From Psychrobacter sp. (lineage in GTDB: Bacteria; Pseudomonadota; Gammaproteobacteria; Pseudomonadales; Moraxellaceae): 64,000 bases of DNA. A program made the translations under genes and the position numbers. The stretch is taken from NCBI RefSeq assembly GCF_030454045.1, contig NZ_JAKDJE010000002.1:32728-96727 (forward strand). Reading direction: 5' to 3'. The notes under the pieces are model-generated. The model had not been told where the DNA came from and did not search any database. It saw only the letters and a list, made by a program, of their open reading frames with translations. Shown one piece after another: positions 49,713 to 59,531 of the stretch; within the stretch, counting starts at the first letter, position 1; each line of letters opens with the position of its first letter.

Positions 49713-49724
49713 CTCAGGCGTTTT
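49688..49724 (+). terminator. Terminator overlapping the 3' end of the small membrane-protein gene
   Basis: An 11-bp perfect stem GCCTGAGCTAA / TTAGCTCAGGC (49688-49698, 49709-49719) with a 10-base loop, then GTTTT. The left arm is coding and the TAG stop is in the right arm. Confidence 0.75.
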
Positions 49725-49734
49725 ATGCCCGTTT

Positions 49735-50106
49735 TTAACCAAACACACGCTCAAACTCCGCTTCATCAAAACCGCACAGCAATATCGGCTGATTTTTATC
49801 TGCTAATTGACCTTCTACAATCGGACGTTTGATCATACTGGTATTTTCTACCAGTAACGCTATCGCGGCGTCTACACTGGCATCAGCTTCCGATTTTTGC
49901 TCGTCAGTGAGCTTGCGCCATGTTGTGCCGCGCTTATTGAGCACTTTATCAATTCCTAACGCATTTACCCAGCGCTGTACTGCTTCTTTATCGACACCTT
50001 GTTTTTTATAATCATGAAACTCATAGCTGACGCTCAGCTCGTCAAGCTTATTGAACGCTTTTTTCATGGTGCTACATGATTTGATGCCGTAGATGGTGAT
50101 GGTCAT
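49735..50106 (-). CDS. ArsC/Spx-like thioredoxin-fold protein (YffB family)
   Basis: 123 residues. The N-terminus ITIYGIKSCSTMKKAFNKL holds a single redox Cys followed by Lys, as in the YffB/ArsC-related group (usually YGIKNCDTIKKA). HDYKKQGVDKEAVQRWVNAL and KRGTTWRKL follow, and IKRPIVEG is the conserved second motif (Arg-Pro-Ile/Val). YffB proteins are suspected glutathione-dependent reductases with no proven substrate. It converges on the argB transcript unit and has its own promoter region before leuS. Confidence 0.88.
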   Translation of the reverse strand: MTITIYGIKSCSTMKKAFNKLDELSVSYEFHDYKKQGVDKEAVQRWVNALGIDKVLNKRGTTWRKLTDEQKSEADASVDAAIALLVENTSMIKRPIVEGQLADKNQPILLCGFDEAEFERVFG

Positions 50107-50332
50107 TGTGACTCCCTATAAGTGCAGATTGATTTGCCCATTATACCTAAGGCTGACTGGATATAGAAAATTCCTCACTTTTAATCGTCAAACCTCATCA
50201 GCGACTGCATCATATCGTCGCAATTTTTGCCAAATTACGCTATGCTATGGCATTGTCAAATTCCACCTATTTTGAACAGTATTAAACAAATCCGTATTAA
50301 ATAAATCAGCATCAACCAATTTCGAGCCGACT

Positions 50333-53020
50333 ATGAGCAACGCCGTGACAGCAGACCAAACCGACAACCATCATTATAACCCGCAAGCGATCGAAGTCGC
50401 GCAGCAGACCAAATGGGACACTGATAAGCGCTTTGAAGTAAGCAATGAGCCAAGCGACAAACCAAGTCGTTATATGCTGTCAATGTTCCCCTACCCAAGC
50501 GGCAAGCTGCATATGGGCCACGTACGTAACTATACGATTTCTGACGTCTTAAGCCGTTATTACCGCCTAAAAGGGTATGAGGTCATGCAGCCAATGGGCT
50601 GGGATGGTTTTGGCTTGCCAGCAGAAAACGCCGCGATTGCCAATCAAACGCCACCTGCGGCGTGGACGTTTGCCAATATTGATAATATGCGCGCGCAGCT
50701 AAAACTACTTGGTCTGTCTATTGATTGGTCACGCGAGTTTGCCACTTGTAGCCCTGAATATTATCAGTGGGAGCAGTGGCTATTTTTGCAATTATACAAA
50801 AAAGGCCTGGTGTACAAAAAGCTATCGACGGTCAACTGGGACCCCGTTGATAATACTGTCTTGGCAAACGAGCAAGTCATCGATGGCAAAGGCTGGCGTA
50901 GTGGAGCTGCCGTCGAAAAACGTGACATCCCTATGTACTACTTCAACATCACTGACTATGCTGATGAATTGCTCGATGATTTGGATCAGCTAGAAGGTCA
51001 CTGGCCCTCTGAAGTATTGACCATGCAGCGCAACTGGATTGGTCGTAGTGCCGGTATGGAAGTCCACTTCCCTTATGAGCTCGCTGGCGAAGAAAACACC
51101 TTAGATGTATTCACCACTCGTCCTGATACTTTGATGGGCGTGACTTATGTCGCGGTTGCCGCAGAGCATCCACTCGCCCAATACGCTGCTGAAAAAGACG
51201 ACATGATTGCCCAGTTCTGTGCCCTTTGCAAAAAAGGTTCAGTGGCTGAGGCCGATCTTGCCAAAGCCGAGAAAATCGGTATGGACACAGGTCTGACTGT
51301 GACGCATCCCCTGACGGGTGAAGAGGTGCCAGTTTGGGTCGCCAACTATGTACTGATGAGCTACGGCTCAGGCGCAGTGATGGCTGTGCCTGCTCACGAT
51401 GAGCGCGATTACGAATTTGCGGTGAAATACAACCTACCGATCAAGCAAGTTATTAATACGCCTGATGGCTATTTTGACGAAGCAAAAGCGGAGGCTAAAG
51501 CAAACAATACTGAGGTCAATCTTGCTTATACCGAGCGCAACACTCTGGTCAATTCAGGTGAGTTTGATGGTTTAGATTTTGAGCAGGCGTTTGATGCCAT
51601 GCTTGCCAAACTTGAGCCGAAATCGCTGGCTAAGAAAAAAATCCAATACCGCCTGCGGGATTGGGGCGTGTCGCGCCAGCGCTATTGGGGCTGCCCTATC
51701 CCAATGATCAACTGTGAGCATTGTGGTACGGTGCCAGTTGAAGAGCAAGACTTGCCCGTTGTGTTGCCAACCGACGTCGTGCCTGATGGTCGCGGTAATC
51801 CACTCAAGAATATACCAGAGTTTGTCAATACCACTTGTCCTAAATGTGGTAACCCTGCTGAGCGCGAGACCGATACCTTTGACACCTTTGTAGAGTCAAG
51901 CTGGTATTACGCCCGCTTTGCTAGTCCAACTGACACACAAAACATGGTCAACAAGTCTGCTGCCAATAAATGGCTGCCAGTCGATCAATACGTGGGCGGT
52001 GTTGAGCATGCAGTGATGCATCTGTTGTATGCGCGCTTCTTCCATAAGCTCATGCGAGATGAAAACTTGGTCACTGGCGACGAGCCATTTGCTAATCTAA
52101 TGACGCAAGGTATGGTGCTCGCTGGCACCTTCTACCGTGTCAACGCGGATGGCAGTACCACTTACTACTTTGCAGAAGACATCGATATCGACTTCAACGA
52201 ACGTGGTCAACCAATCAAGGCCATCCTAAAATCAGATGGACAGCCAGTCACGATTGGCAAAATCGAAAAAATGTCTAAATCAAAAAACAACGGTGTTGAT
52301 CCACAGCTAACCATTGATAAATATGGTGCTGATACGGTACGTTTATATACGCTATTCACTGCACCTGCCGATCAGACGCTTGAATGGTCAGATGACGCGC
52401 TAAAAGGCCCTTACAACTTTGTGAAAAAAGTATGGCGCATCGCTAATGATCACATGCAAGCGCTAACGGCCGCCAATATCAGTATTGATACGCTGAACGG
52501 TGCTATCTTGAACACAGAGGGTCTGAGCAAAGAAGCCAAAAACTTACGCCGTAAAACGCACGAAACCATCGCCAAGATTGATAGTGATTTGGGTGATCGT
52601 CTGGCATTGAACACGCCTGTATCAAGCCTGATGGAACTTGCCAACGAGTTGACTGCCTTTAACGCCACTAGCGAGCAAGAGCTACACGTTAAGCACGAAG
52701 CGTTGACCAATCTGCTGATTATGCTGTCTGTCTATGCGCCGCACGTTGGTGAGCATTTGCTTGAGCAGCTCGGCCTTGATACTTTAACCTTAGATTACCC
52801 GACTGTTGATGAAAGTGCGCTGGTACAGGACATGATTACGATGGTCGTTCAGGTCAATGGTAAAATGCGTGGTAAGATGGATGTCGCACCGAACAGCGAT
52901 CCTGAGCAGCTAAAAGAGCAAGCCCGCACTATGGAAAGCGTAGCAAAGTTCATCACAGGCGAGATCAAAAAAGAAATCGTCGTACCCAACAAGCTGGTTA
53001 ATATCGTGGTTGCAGGCTAG
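50333..53020 (+). CDS. leuS: Leucyl-tRNA synthetase
   Basis: 895-residue class Ia synthetase. The HIGH motif appears as PYPSGKLHMGHVRNYT and KMSKS as IEKMSKSKNNGVDP. The editing domain (about 220-420) includes VFTTRPDTLMGVTYVAVAAE and the MAVPAHDERDYEF hydrolytic site. INCEHCGTVPVEEQDLPV and CPKCGNPAERETDTFDTF form the zinc-like and leucine-specific region, and WSDDALKGPYNFVKKVWR starts the anticodon-binding domain. It charges tRNA-Leu. It heads the conserved leuS-lptE-holA series. Only a weak ribosome site is seen. Confidence 0.97.
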   Translation: MSNAVTADQTDNHHYNPQAIEVAQQTKWDTDKRFEVSNEPSDKPSRYMLSMFPYPSGKLHMGHVRNYTISDVLSRYYRLKGYEVMQPMGWDGFGLPAENAAIANQTPPAAWTFANIDNMRAQLKLLGLSIDWSREFATCSPEYYQWEQWLFLQLYKKGLVYKKLSTVNWDPVDNTVLANEQVIDGKGWRSGAAVEKRDIPMYYFNITDYADELLDDLDQLEGHWPSEVLTMQRNWIGRSAGMEVHFPYELAGEENTLDVFTTRPDTLMGVTYVAVAAEHPLAQYAAEKDDMIAQFCALCKKGSVAEADLAKAEKIGMDTGLTVTHPLTGEEVPVWVANYVLMSYGSGAVMAVPAHDERDYEFAVKYNLPIKQVINTPDGYFDEAKAEAKANNTEVNLAYTERNTLVNSGEFDGLDFEQAFDAMLAKLEPKSLAKKKIQYRLRDWGVSRQRYWGCPIPMINCEHCGTVPVEEQDLPVVLPTDVVPDGRGNPLKNIPEFVNTTCPKCGNPAERETDTFDTFVESSWYYARFASPTDTQNMVNKSAANKWLPVDQYVGGVEHAVMHLLYARFFHKLMRDENLVTGDEPFANLMTQGMVLAGTFYRVNADGSTTYYFAEDIDIDFNERGQPIKAILKSDGQPVTIGKIEKMSKSKNNGVDPQLTIDKYGADTVRLYTLFTAPADQTLEWSDDALKGPYNFVKKVWRIANDHMQALTAANISIDTLNGAILNTEGLSKEAKNLRRKTHETIAKIDSDLGDRLALNTPVSSLMELANELTAFNATSEQELHVKHEALTNLLIMLSVYAPHVGEHLLEQLGLDTLTLDYPTVDESALVQDMITMVVQVNGKMRGKMDVAPNSDPEQLKEQARTMESVAKFITGEIKKEIVVPNKLVNIVVAG

Positions 53021-53070
53021 TTGCCTAGGCTTAGTGCTCTAAGCCTTTTTATCATATGAGGATAGCGTTT

Positions 53071-53784
53071 ATGTCGTATAAGCATCGAGCTGGGCAATCA
53101 CAACCAACGCCAAGCGCACTGCACTTTGGTACAAAACAATCTGGTGGAAAGAAGATTGCGACGGCATTGCTCGCAGCATTACCTATGTTTGCGATATTGG
53201 GTGCAACGGCGGGGCTTAGTGGTTGCGGTTTTCAGCTACGCGGCTATGATTCGCCAATGCTGCTCAATGCCAACAAAACAGCCGTCATTATCGAAGACAA
53301 TCGCACCTCATTTCCTCTAAAATTGCCATTGACGAGTCGCCTAACCACGTTAGGTGTCGATGTCATTGATAATATGAGCGTAGAGGATGTGATGCGTAGC
53401 AATCAACAAGCTAGTGCTAAACCGATTGCAGCGATCGATATCAGTAACATGCGTTTTAAACGTTACGAGTTGGTGGGTGTATTGACAGAGATTCGCTTGG
53501 TACTCTCTGCTGATGTCAGCTACCAAACGATCGAGAACGGCAAGCCAGTCACGCTTACCAATCCCATCCAAGTCGAGCGTAGCTATCAATACAATGAAGC
53601 ATCCGTCAGTACTGATGACCAGCAAGGCGACCAAATTCGTGATTGGCTGTATGATAGCTTGGCACGTCGCATCACGGATCAATATGTGGCGATTTCGCTA
53701 CCAAAAGTTGCACCTGCTGCCAAGCAGTCTGTACTGATGAATAAAGGTGTGACACCAACCGTCGTCGTCGTACCACAACCGTAA
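53071..53784 (+). CDS. lptE: LPS-assembly lipoprotein LptE
   Basis: 237 residues. An unusually long polar N-terminus (about 28 residues) precedes the signal helix TALLAALPMFAILGATAGLS, which ends in a lipobox LSGC; the mature protein starts CGFQLRGYDSP, the LptE hallmark. The rest alternates as beta strands (RYELVGVLTEIRLVLSADVSYQTI) and ends in a flexible tail. LptE plugs the LptD barrel that places LPS on the cell surface. ATG 53071, eight bases after AGGA, is preferred to 53056. It is 50 bp after leuS, the usual location. Confidence 0.92.
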   Translation: MSYKHRAGQSQPTPSALHFGTKQSGGKKIATALLAALPMFAILGATAGLSGCGFQLRGYDSPMLLNANKTAVIIEDNRTSFPLKLPLTSRLTTLGVDVIDNMSVEDVMRSNQQASAKPIAAIDISNMRFKRYELVGVLTEIRLVLSADVSYQTIENGKPVTLTNPIQVERSYQYNEASVSTDDQQGDQIRDWLYDSLARRITDQYVAISLPKVAPAAKQSVLMNKGVTPTVVVVPQP

Positions 53785-53810
53785 TAGTTAGTCGTTCTGA
53801 TTATCAAACG

Positions 53811-53908
53811 ATACCATTTCTAGAAATATGAGTAGAAAACTAAGCGAGCGTAAGTACTAGTAAACTCGGCTAGCTTGACACTGCTGATCATATTTTTGGA
53901 ATTGGTAT
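53811..53908. repeat. MITE-like imperfect palindrome between lptE and holA
   Basis: The outer arms 53811-53832 and 53887-53908 are inverted repeats matching at 18 of 22 positions (start ATACCA, end TATGA). Inner arms CTAAGCGAG (53840-53848) and CTCGGCTAG (53865-53873) also pair at 7 of 9. The roughly 98-bp unit can fold into one hairpin. No transposase and no clear target-site duplication are seen. Confidence 0.55.
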
Positions 53909-53940
53909 TACCTGCTCATCAACCTGTGTAACACCACGCT

Positions 53941-55041
53941 ATGCAAGATACTTTCATAAAAGCCTATCCAAAACTACTGCAGCCTTCCGTTGCGGTAGCG
54001 GGCTTGTGGCTGGCGCACGGTGACGAGCCACTACTGAGTCAATGGTTGATAGATGCGCTGCGCCCACACTGGCGCGCGCAGAACTATGCAATCAAACGTA
54101 TAGAGCTGATTTCTGTCAAGAGTTGGCAAGAAGTACTGTCAGAGCTTGGCAGTCAGTCTTTATTTGATGATGCTAGCGCGGTAATCGTGACGGGAAATCA
54201 TAAACCTGACAAAGCAGTTATCGCTGAGTTAGAACGTTTTGCGGTCGAGGCACAAGCTGGCACACATGGTCATAGTGTATTGTGGCTCACACCTAAGCAA
54301 GACAAACGCAGCCAGAGCAGCAAATGGTTTGCTCCTTTTACGCAGTATGGCAATGTCATTGATTGCAATTTATACAATGAGCAGCAGCGCCAACAGCTAC
54401 TACAAATACAAGCTCAGAAGTTTGGCTTACGACTGTCTCAAGAAGCGTGGCAGCTACTCATGTCACACACTGAGCATCATTTGCTAAGTGCTTATCAAAC
54501 CCTATGGCGATTGTCTTATCTGTTTGCACCGCAGCTAGTGGCTAATAGCCGTACTAGTGAAGATAGTGCTACTGACAATAGCACCGAACCATCTAATAGC
54601 TTTTCACAACCTGTGAATAATGTGGCATTGGATATTGCAGACCTACAAGCAGCGTTGGTCAGCGATGCGCAGTTTAGTGTGTTTGATTTGTCTGATGCGA
54701 TGCTTGCGGGCAATAGTACGCAGGCTGCCAAAATCATGTTTCAGCTAAAGTCGACCGATGAGCCCACTACTTTAGTGCTTTGGGCTATCAGCAAAGACAT
54801 GCGTCAAATCATTCAACTTATGGACGGTCAAGACCCTCAAGCATTAGGCATTTGGCGTAGTAAACAAGGGTTGTACCAACAAGCCTGCCGCCGTCAGTCA
54901 AAAACGCACACGGCCGAATGGCCTGCCCTGCTTTACCGCTGTGACCAAGCCATCAAAGGCCTCATTCGTCAGCCAGCATGGGAGCTATTATTACAAGCGG
55001 CATTGGAGCTTGCAGGTAAGCGTTTATTTGCGATGCGCTAA
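53941..55041 (+). CDS. holA: DNA polymerase III delta subunit (clamp loader)
   Basis: 366 residues. The N-terminal half resembles HolA: VAGLWLAHGDEPLLSQWLIDALR (start of the AAA+-like domain; ends quoted), ELGSQSLFDDASAVIVTG, DKRSQSSKWFAPF. The C-terminal half is the collar domain: DAMLAGNSTQAAKIMFQLKS, LVLWAISKDMRQI and WELLLQAALELAGKRLFA. A Ser/Thr/Asn-rich insert (about 200-225) separates them. The delta subunit opens the beta clamp. Its place after leuS-lptE supports the call. No ribosome site is obvious, and a MITE-like palindrome lies 32 bp upstream. Confidence 0.92.
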   Translation: MQDTFIKAYPKLLQPSVAVAGLWLAHGDEPLLSQWLIDALRPHWRAQNYAIKRIELISVKSWQEVLSELGSQSLFDDASAVIVTGNHKPDKAVIAELERFAVEAQAGTHGHSVLWLTPKQDKRSQSSKWFAPFTQYGNVIDCNLYNEQQRQQLLQIQAQKFGLRLSQEAWQLLMSHTEHHLLSAYQTLWRLSYLFAPQLVANSRTSEDSATDNSTEPSNSFSQPVNNVALDIADLQAALVSDAQFSVFDLSDAMLAGNSTQAAKIMFQLKSTDEPTTLVLWAISKDMRQIIQLMDGQDPQALGIWRSKQGLYQQACRRQSKTHTAEWPALLYRCDQAIKGLIRQPAWELLLQAALELAGKRLFAMR

Positions 55042-55320
55042 GACAGACCCGCTTGTCACCACCTTTTATTGTTTTTCTTATTAACAAGTTATCCATCTCT
55101 TCTCTTACTGATTTATACATTTAAACGCTGTAAATTCAGATTCTACTACCCTATTTTGTTCTCCTATAATCTCCGTTTTATTGATTTTTAGTAAGCATTT
55201 CTTTTCTGTACCTGTCTCTGTTCTTCTACCTTAACCTTTCGTAAACTAATTTCCATTCCCTTTTGTAGATGAAGTCTCTACTATATCTACACTTGATTTA
55301 ATTGTGATTGGATTGTTGTC

Positions 55321-56640
55321 ATGCGCAAAATAAGCAAAAAGTCTGCTATCAAATGGGGTGTCATCACCTTAATTATCGTAGCATTAGGGGCTTTGGCCTA
55401 TACTTTTTTAAAACCAGAAGAAGCCACACCTAATTATTTAACCGCAACCGTTGAAGTCGGTGATATTGAAAACAATGTCATGGCCTCTGGTAAAGTAAAA
55501 GCGTTAAATACCGTCGATGTAGGGGCACAGGTATCTGGTGAAGTAAAACGCCTGTACGTTGAAGTCGGTGACGAAGTCAAGCAAGGCGATTTGATTGCGC
55601 AGATTGATCAAGTGACTCAGAAGAACAGCCTGAGCAATGAACAAGCCAGTCTTGAGCAAAGCGAAGCCGCGCTACAAAGTGCGCAAGCAGAATCGTTGAG
55701 CAAACAAGCCAGTCTAAAAAGTGCCTATGCTGATCTTGCCAGCCGTCAGTCTGAGCTCAAACAAGCACAGTCTGACTTTGCGCGTTTGCAAGACTTAGTC
55801 GCTATCGATGCTATCTCACAACAAGAATATGACACGCAGGCGACCAGTGTCGAGACTGCAAAAGCAGCCGTTGCCAATGCACGTGCGGCTATCGACACAG
55901 CTAAAGCCGCGATTGCGACCACAGAAGCCAATATAAACAGTCAGCAAGCAGCGCTACGCAAATCACGAACCAACGTCAGTACTGCTGAAGAAGATCTAAG
56001 CTATACCACGATTCGTGCACCAATATCAGGTACAGTCGTTTCTATTACGACTGAGCAAGGTACTACGGTCAATGCTAACCAAACGGCGCCCACATTGGTG
56101 ACGCTAGCGGATTTATCGACCGTGCGTATCAACGCGCAAATCTCCGAAGCTGACGTTATCAATGTCAGTGCTGGTATGCCTGCTTATTTCAATATTATCG
56201 GTAATCCAGACAAACAGTATGATGCGACATTAACCGCTATCGAACCTGCCCCAGAGCAGATCAGTAGCACCAGCTCGACAGACGCTGCTATCTATTACGT
56301 CGGCTACGTAGAAGTACCAAACCCTGACCGCTTGTTTCGAATCGATATGACGGCACAGATATATATCATCGTCAACGAAGCCAAAAATACTCTATTAGTA
56401 CCATCAACAGTGATACAAGAAAAGCGAACTAAAGAAAAAGGCAAATCAACAACGGGCAAGTTTGTACGTGTATTAAAAGATGACGGAACCGTAGAAGAGC
56501 GTACTGTAGAAGTCGGTATTGATAACCGAGTAAATGCGCAAATCTTAAGTGGTTTGAAAGAAGGGGAAGAAGTAATCATCAGTGAAGAGAGCGGTAAGAA
56601 ATCAGATAGCGGCCGCGTACCTGGCGGACCTCGAATGTAA
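55321..56640 (+). CDS. macA: Macrolide efflux periplasmic adaptor MacA-like (HlyD/RND family)
   Basis: 439 residues. One N-terminal membrane helix (WGVITLIIVALGALAYTFL), lipoyl half-motif NVMASGKVKALNTVDVGAQV and VEVGDEVKQGDLIAQID, a long coiled coil of Gln/Ala/Ser heptads (about 100-225), the second lipoyl half (YTTIRAPISGTVVSITTEQG), then beta-barrel and membrane-proximal domains with a GLKEGEEVIIS end. It joins MacB in the inner membrane to a TolC-type channel, which is not in this window. macB follows after 100 bp. Confidence 0.9.
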   Translation: MRKISKKSAIKWGVITLIIVALGALAYTFLKPEEATPNYLTATVEVGDIENNVMASGKVKALNTVDVGAQVSGEVKRLYVEVGDEVKQGDLIAQIDQVTQKNSLSNEQASLEQSEAALQSAQAESLSKQASLKSAYADLASRQSELKQAQSDFARLQDLVAIDAISQQEYDTQATSVETAKAAVANARAAIDTAKAAIATTEANINSQQAALRKSRTNVSTAEEDLSYTTIRAPISGTVVSITTEQGTTVNANQTAPTLVTLADLSTVRINAQISEADVINVSAGMPAYFNIIGNPDKQYDATLTAIEPAPEQISSTSSTDAAIYYVGYVEVPNPDRLFRIDMTAQIYIIVNEAKNTLLVPSTVIQEKRTKEKGKSTTGKFVRVLKDDGTVEERTVEVGIDNRVNAQILSGLKEGEEVIISEESGKKSDSGRVPGGPRM

Positions 56641-56740
56641 CTTGTGCTTTAACTATGTTGAGTAAGAAAGGCTTGCTAAACATAGCAGCCCTTTCATAAC
56701 AACACTATAACGCTTATTAGCCTTTATTAAAGACACTGCT

Positions 56741-58840
56741 ATGACTATATCTCAATCTCCTAAACCGTCGACTGAAGATAGCTCTGAAAGTAGCATGGCT
56801 CAAAACTTAGGGTCACACACTTCTGCTAATCGCTCAAGCAACTCAGCAAAAACCAATACCGCTACCCACTCTGCATCAAGCAAGCCCATTATGGAACTAT
56901 CTGGCATTATCAGAGAGTTCCCTGCTGGTGAGCAAACCATTCGCGTCTTGCATGATATCAATCTGACGATTCACCAAGGTGAGATGGTCGCTATCATTGG
57001 ACAGTCAGGCTCTGGTAAGTCCACCTTGATGAATATCTTGGGTTGTCTAGATCAAGCCACTGCTGGTGATTATAAGATTTATGGTCAATCCGCCCGTAAG
57101 CTTGATGCCGATCAGCTAGCAGAACTGCGCCGTGAGCACTTTGGTTTTATTTTTCAGCGCTATCATTTGCTTGGTGATATCAGTGCCAAAGACAACGTCG
57201 CCGTCCCTGCCGTGTATGCGGGCATGGATACCGAGGCACGCACCAATCGTGCTGAGAAGCTACTAACTGACCTCGGCCTTGGCAATAAGGTCAACAATCG
57301 TCCCAATCAGCTCTCAGGTGGACAGCAGCAGCGTGTTTCTGTCGCTCGTGCACTGATGAATGGTGGCGATGTTATCTTAGCAGATGAGCCAACTGGTGCC
57401 CTAGACAGTAAGTCTGGCGAAGATGTCATGGCGATTTTGCATGACCTCAGCGCACAAGGTCATACCATTATCATGGTCACTCATGATCCAAAACTAGCAG
57501 CACAAGCGGAGCGTGTGATTGAGCTCAAAGATGGCCATGTCATCGCTGACTATCAAACTGAGCATTATAAGCACACAGACAAAAAACCAGAATCTATCCT
57601 TGGCGAGCATCGCAAAAGTGCCTTTGGTAGTTTTATTGATCGACTGCTTGAAGCATTCAAAATGTCTTTGCTTGCCATGCGCGCGCATAAGATGCGGACC
57701 CTACTGACCATGCTCGGTATTATCATTGGTATCGCCGCGGTCGTATCTATCGTAGGTCTTGGACAAGGCTCTCAGCAGCAAATCCTAGCTAATATTAGCT
57801 CGTTAGGTACTAATACCATCACCGTCAATGACGGCTACCCTAGAGGCGACCCTAGACGCCGCTATAATGATGACAATTTGACACCAGAAGATGCAGAGGC
57901 GGTCGGCAATCAGCCCTATATTATCAGCGTTAGCCCTCAGGTAAATGCCAACTCTAGCGTTCGCTATCGTAGTATACAAGAGGATGCTACCGTCAACGGT
58001 GTTGGTGAAGACTATCTAACCGTCACTGGTGAGACATTGGCATTGGGCCAAGGGTTTGATGCGAAGAGTATCAATTTACGCAGCCAAGATATTATTATTG
58101 ACAATAATGCCAAAGAAACCTTCTTTTCAGAGGTCGACAACCCTGTTGGCGAGGTTATCTTGATTGGGAGTGTTCCTGGACGCGTGATTGGTGTGCTCGA
58201 AGAAAGCGACGGTGGCTTTGGTCCCAGTGTGACGACGCCTACTATCTATATGCCTTATACGACGGTAATGTCGCGCGTCACCGGTAGTACCAATATCGAC
58301 CGCTTTGTGGCGTTGTTAGATGATAGTATCTCTTCTAGTGCCGCAGAGACGGCCATCTCTGACTTGATAGAAAGTCGCCATGGCAAAGATGACTTTGAGC
58401 TACGAAATTCAGACTCTATCCGTCAAACCATTGAGTCAACGACAGGTACGATGACCCTACTTATCTCATCAGTTGCAGTTATTTCGTTGATTGTTGGTGG
58501 TATTGGGGTCATGAACATCATGCTAGTCTCTGTCACCGAGCGCACCAACGAGATTGGCGTACGTATGGCAGTAGGCGCACGTCAGAGCGATATCATGCAG
58601 CAGTTCCTTATTGAGGCCGTTCTGGTCTGTATTTTAGGAGGGCTGATTGGTATTGGACTGGCCTTTGCCATTGGTGAATTAATTAATAGTGTGGGCGGTG
58701 ATAATTTCAAAGTTATCTATTCATCAACCTCTATTATTGCTGCTTTTGTTTGTTCGACGTTAATTGGCGTAGTATTTGGATTCTTGCCAGCACGTAATGC
58801 CGCCAAATTAGATCCTGTTGAAGCACTTTCTCGAGACTAA
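56741..58840 (+). CDS. macB: Macrolide export ABC transporter MacB-like
   Basis: 699 residues. An ABC domain (about 50-275) with Walker A IIGQSGSGKSTLMNI, signature LSGGQQQRVSVARAL, Walker B VILADEPTGALDS and H-loop IIMVTHDP. A first membrane helix at MRTLLTMLGIIIGIAAVVSI is followed by a large periplasmic domain (about 350-560) and three helices of the FtsX type (VGGIGVMNIMLVSVTERTNE). About 50 Ser/Thr-rich residues precede the usual start (MELSGIIREFP), so a later start is possible. MacAB exports macrolides, peptides or haem precursors in various species; the substrate here is unknown. Confidence 0.9.
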   Translation: MTISQSPKPSTEDSSESSMAQNLGSHTSANRSSNSAKTNTATHSASSKPIMELSGIIREFPAGEQTIRVLHDINLTIHQGEMVAIIGQSGSGKSTLMNILGCLDQATAGDYKIYGQSARKLDADQLAELRREHFGFIFQRYHLLGDISAKDNVAVPAVYAGMDTEARTNRAEKLLTDLGLGNKVNNRPNQLSGGQQQRVSVARALMNGGDVILADEPTGALDSKSGEDVMAILHDLSAQGHTIIMVTHDPKLAAQAERVIELKDGHVIADYQTEHYKHTDKKPESILGEHRKSAFGSFIDRLLEAFKMSLLAMRAHKMRTLLTMLGIIIGIAAVVSIVGLGQGSQQQILANISSLGTNTITVNDGYPRGDPRRRYNDDNLTPEDAEAVGNQPYIISVSPQVNANSSVRYRSIQEDATVNGVGEDYLTVTGETLALGQGFDAKSINLRSQDIIIDNNAKETFFSEVDNPVGEVILIGSVPGRVIGVLEESDGGFGPSVTTPTIYMPYTTVMSRVTGSTNIDRFVALLDDSISSSAAETAISDLIESRHGKDDFELRNSDSIRQTIESTTGTMTLLISSVAVISLIVGGIGVMNIMLVSVTERTNEIGVRMAVGARQSDIMQQFLIEAVLVCILGGLIGIGLAFAIGELINSVGGDNFKVIYSSTSIIAAFVCSTLIGVVFGFLPARNAAKLDPVEALSRD

Positions 58841-59080
58841 TAATCGATTATTGACTCGCTTTAGCCAAAAATAGAGCAGTCAATATCGATATAATGGCAA
58901 AAATTTAAAGAAACTGGAATAAATTGGCAATTTTATAAGAGAATTACACTTTTTTTATCATGTGGGGTTGTAATTGTCATAATAATATATATAATGTGCT
59001 CTCACGTTTAGAGATACAAATTAACTAAACGGGAAAGCAAGCGTCATGCTTAAATTATTGAGTATTGTTTGCAAGTATTA

Positions 59081-59156
59081 GGGCTGTTAGCTCAGTTGGT
59101 AGAGCAGTTGACTTTTAATCAATTGGTCCCGCGTTCGAGTCGCGGACAGCCCACCA
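59081..59156 (+). tRNA. tRNA-Lys (anticodon TTT), copy 1
   Basis: A full cloverleaf. Acceptor GGGCTGT pairs with ACAGCCC, there is a D-arm GCTC/GAGC, the anticodon stem GTTGA/TCAAT encloses loop CTTTTAA (anticodon TTT at 59114-59116), and the T-arm is CCGCG/CGCGG with TTCGAGT. The CCA end is encoded. Identical to copy 2. Confidence 0.97.
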
Positions 59157-59381
59157 TATTTAGTTTAATCTTTATTAATCGTTCTGCCCTATCCGGTAGT
59201 AGACTAATAAAGATAAGTTTAAAAGACATCGTCAAGATGTTTAGTTTTAGAAAGTTCTTTAGTTAGAATTTTCTCTTGCAATAAAATGCAAACCTAGTTT
59301 GGATACAGTGTTTTTAGAATTTACGAAAATGTAAATTCTCTTGCGCTCAGATGAAGTAGTACTTCATTTAATCCTCGCTCA

Positions 59382-59457
59382 GGGCTGTTAGCTCAGTTGG
59401 TAGAGCAGTTGACTTTTAATCAATTGGTCCCGCGTTCGAGTCGCGGACAGCCCACCA
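59382..59457 (+). tRNA. tRNA-Lys (anticodon TTT), copy 2
   Basis: Identical in all 76 bases to copy 1, with encoded CCA. It is 225 bp downstream on the same strand and followed by a terminator, so both may come from one transcript. Confidence 0.97.
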
Positions 59458-59468
59458 TATTTAGAAAG

Positions 59469-59501
59469 CCCAGTTACTATGACAGTAACTGGGGGTTTTT
59501 T
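59469..59501 (+). terminator. Terminator after the tRNA-Lys pair
   Basis: A 10-bp perfect stem CCCAGTTACT / AGTAACTGGG (59469-59478, 59484-59493), five-base loop, then GG and T6. Confidence 0.9.
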
Positions 59502-59531
59502 CGTTTGGGCTTTTTGATCGTTATTTTATCT

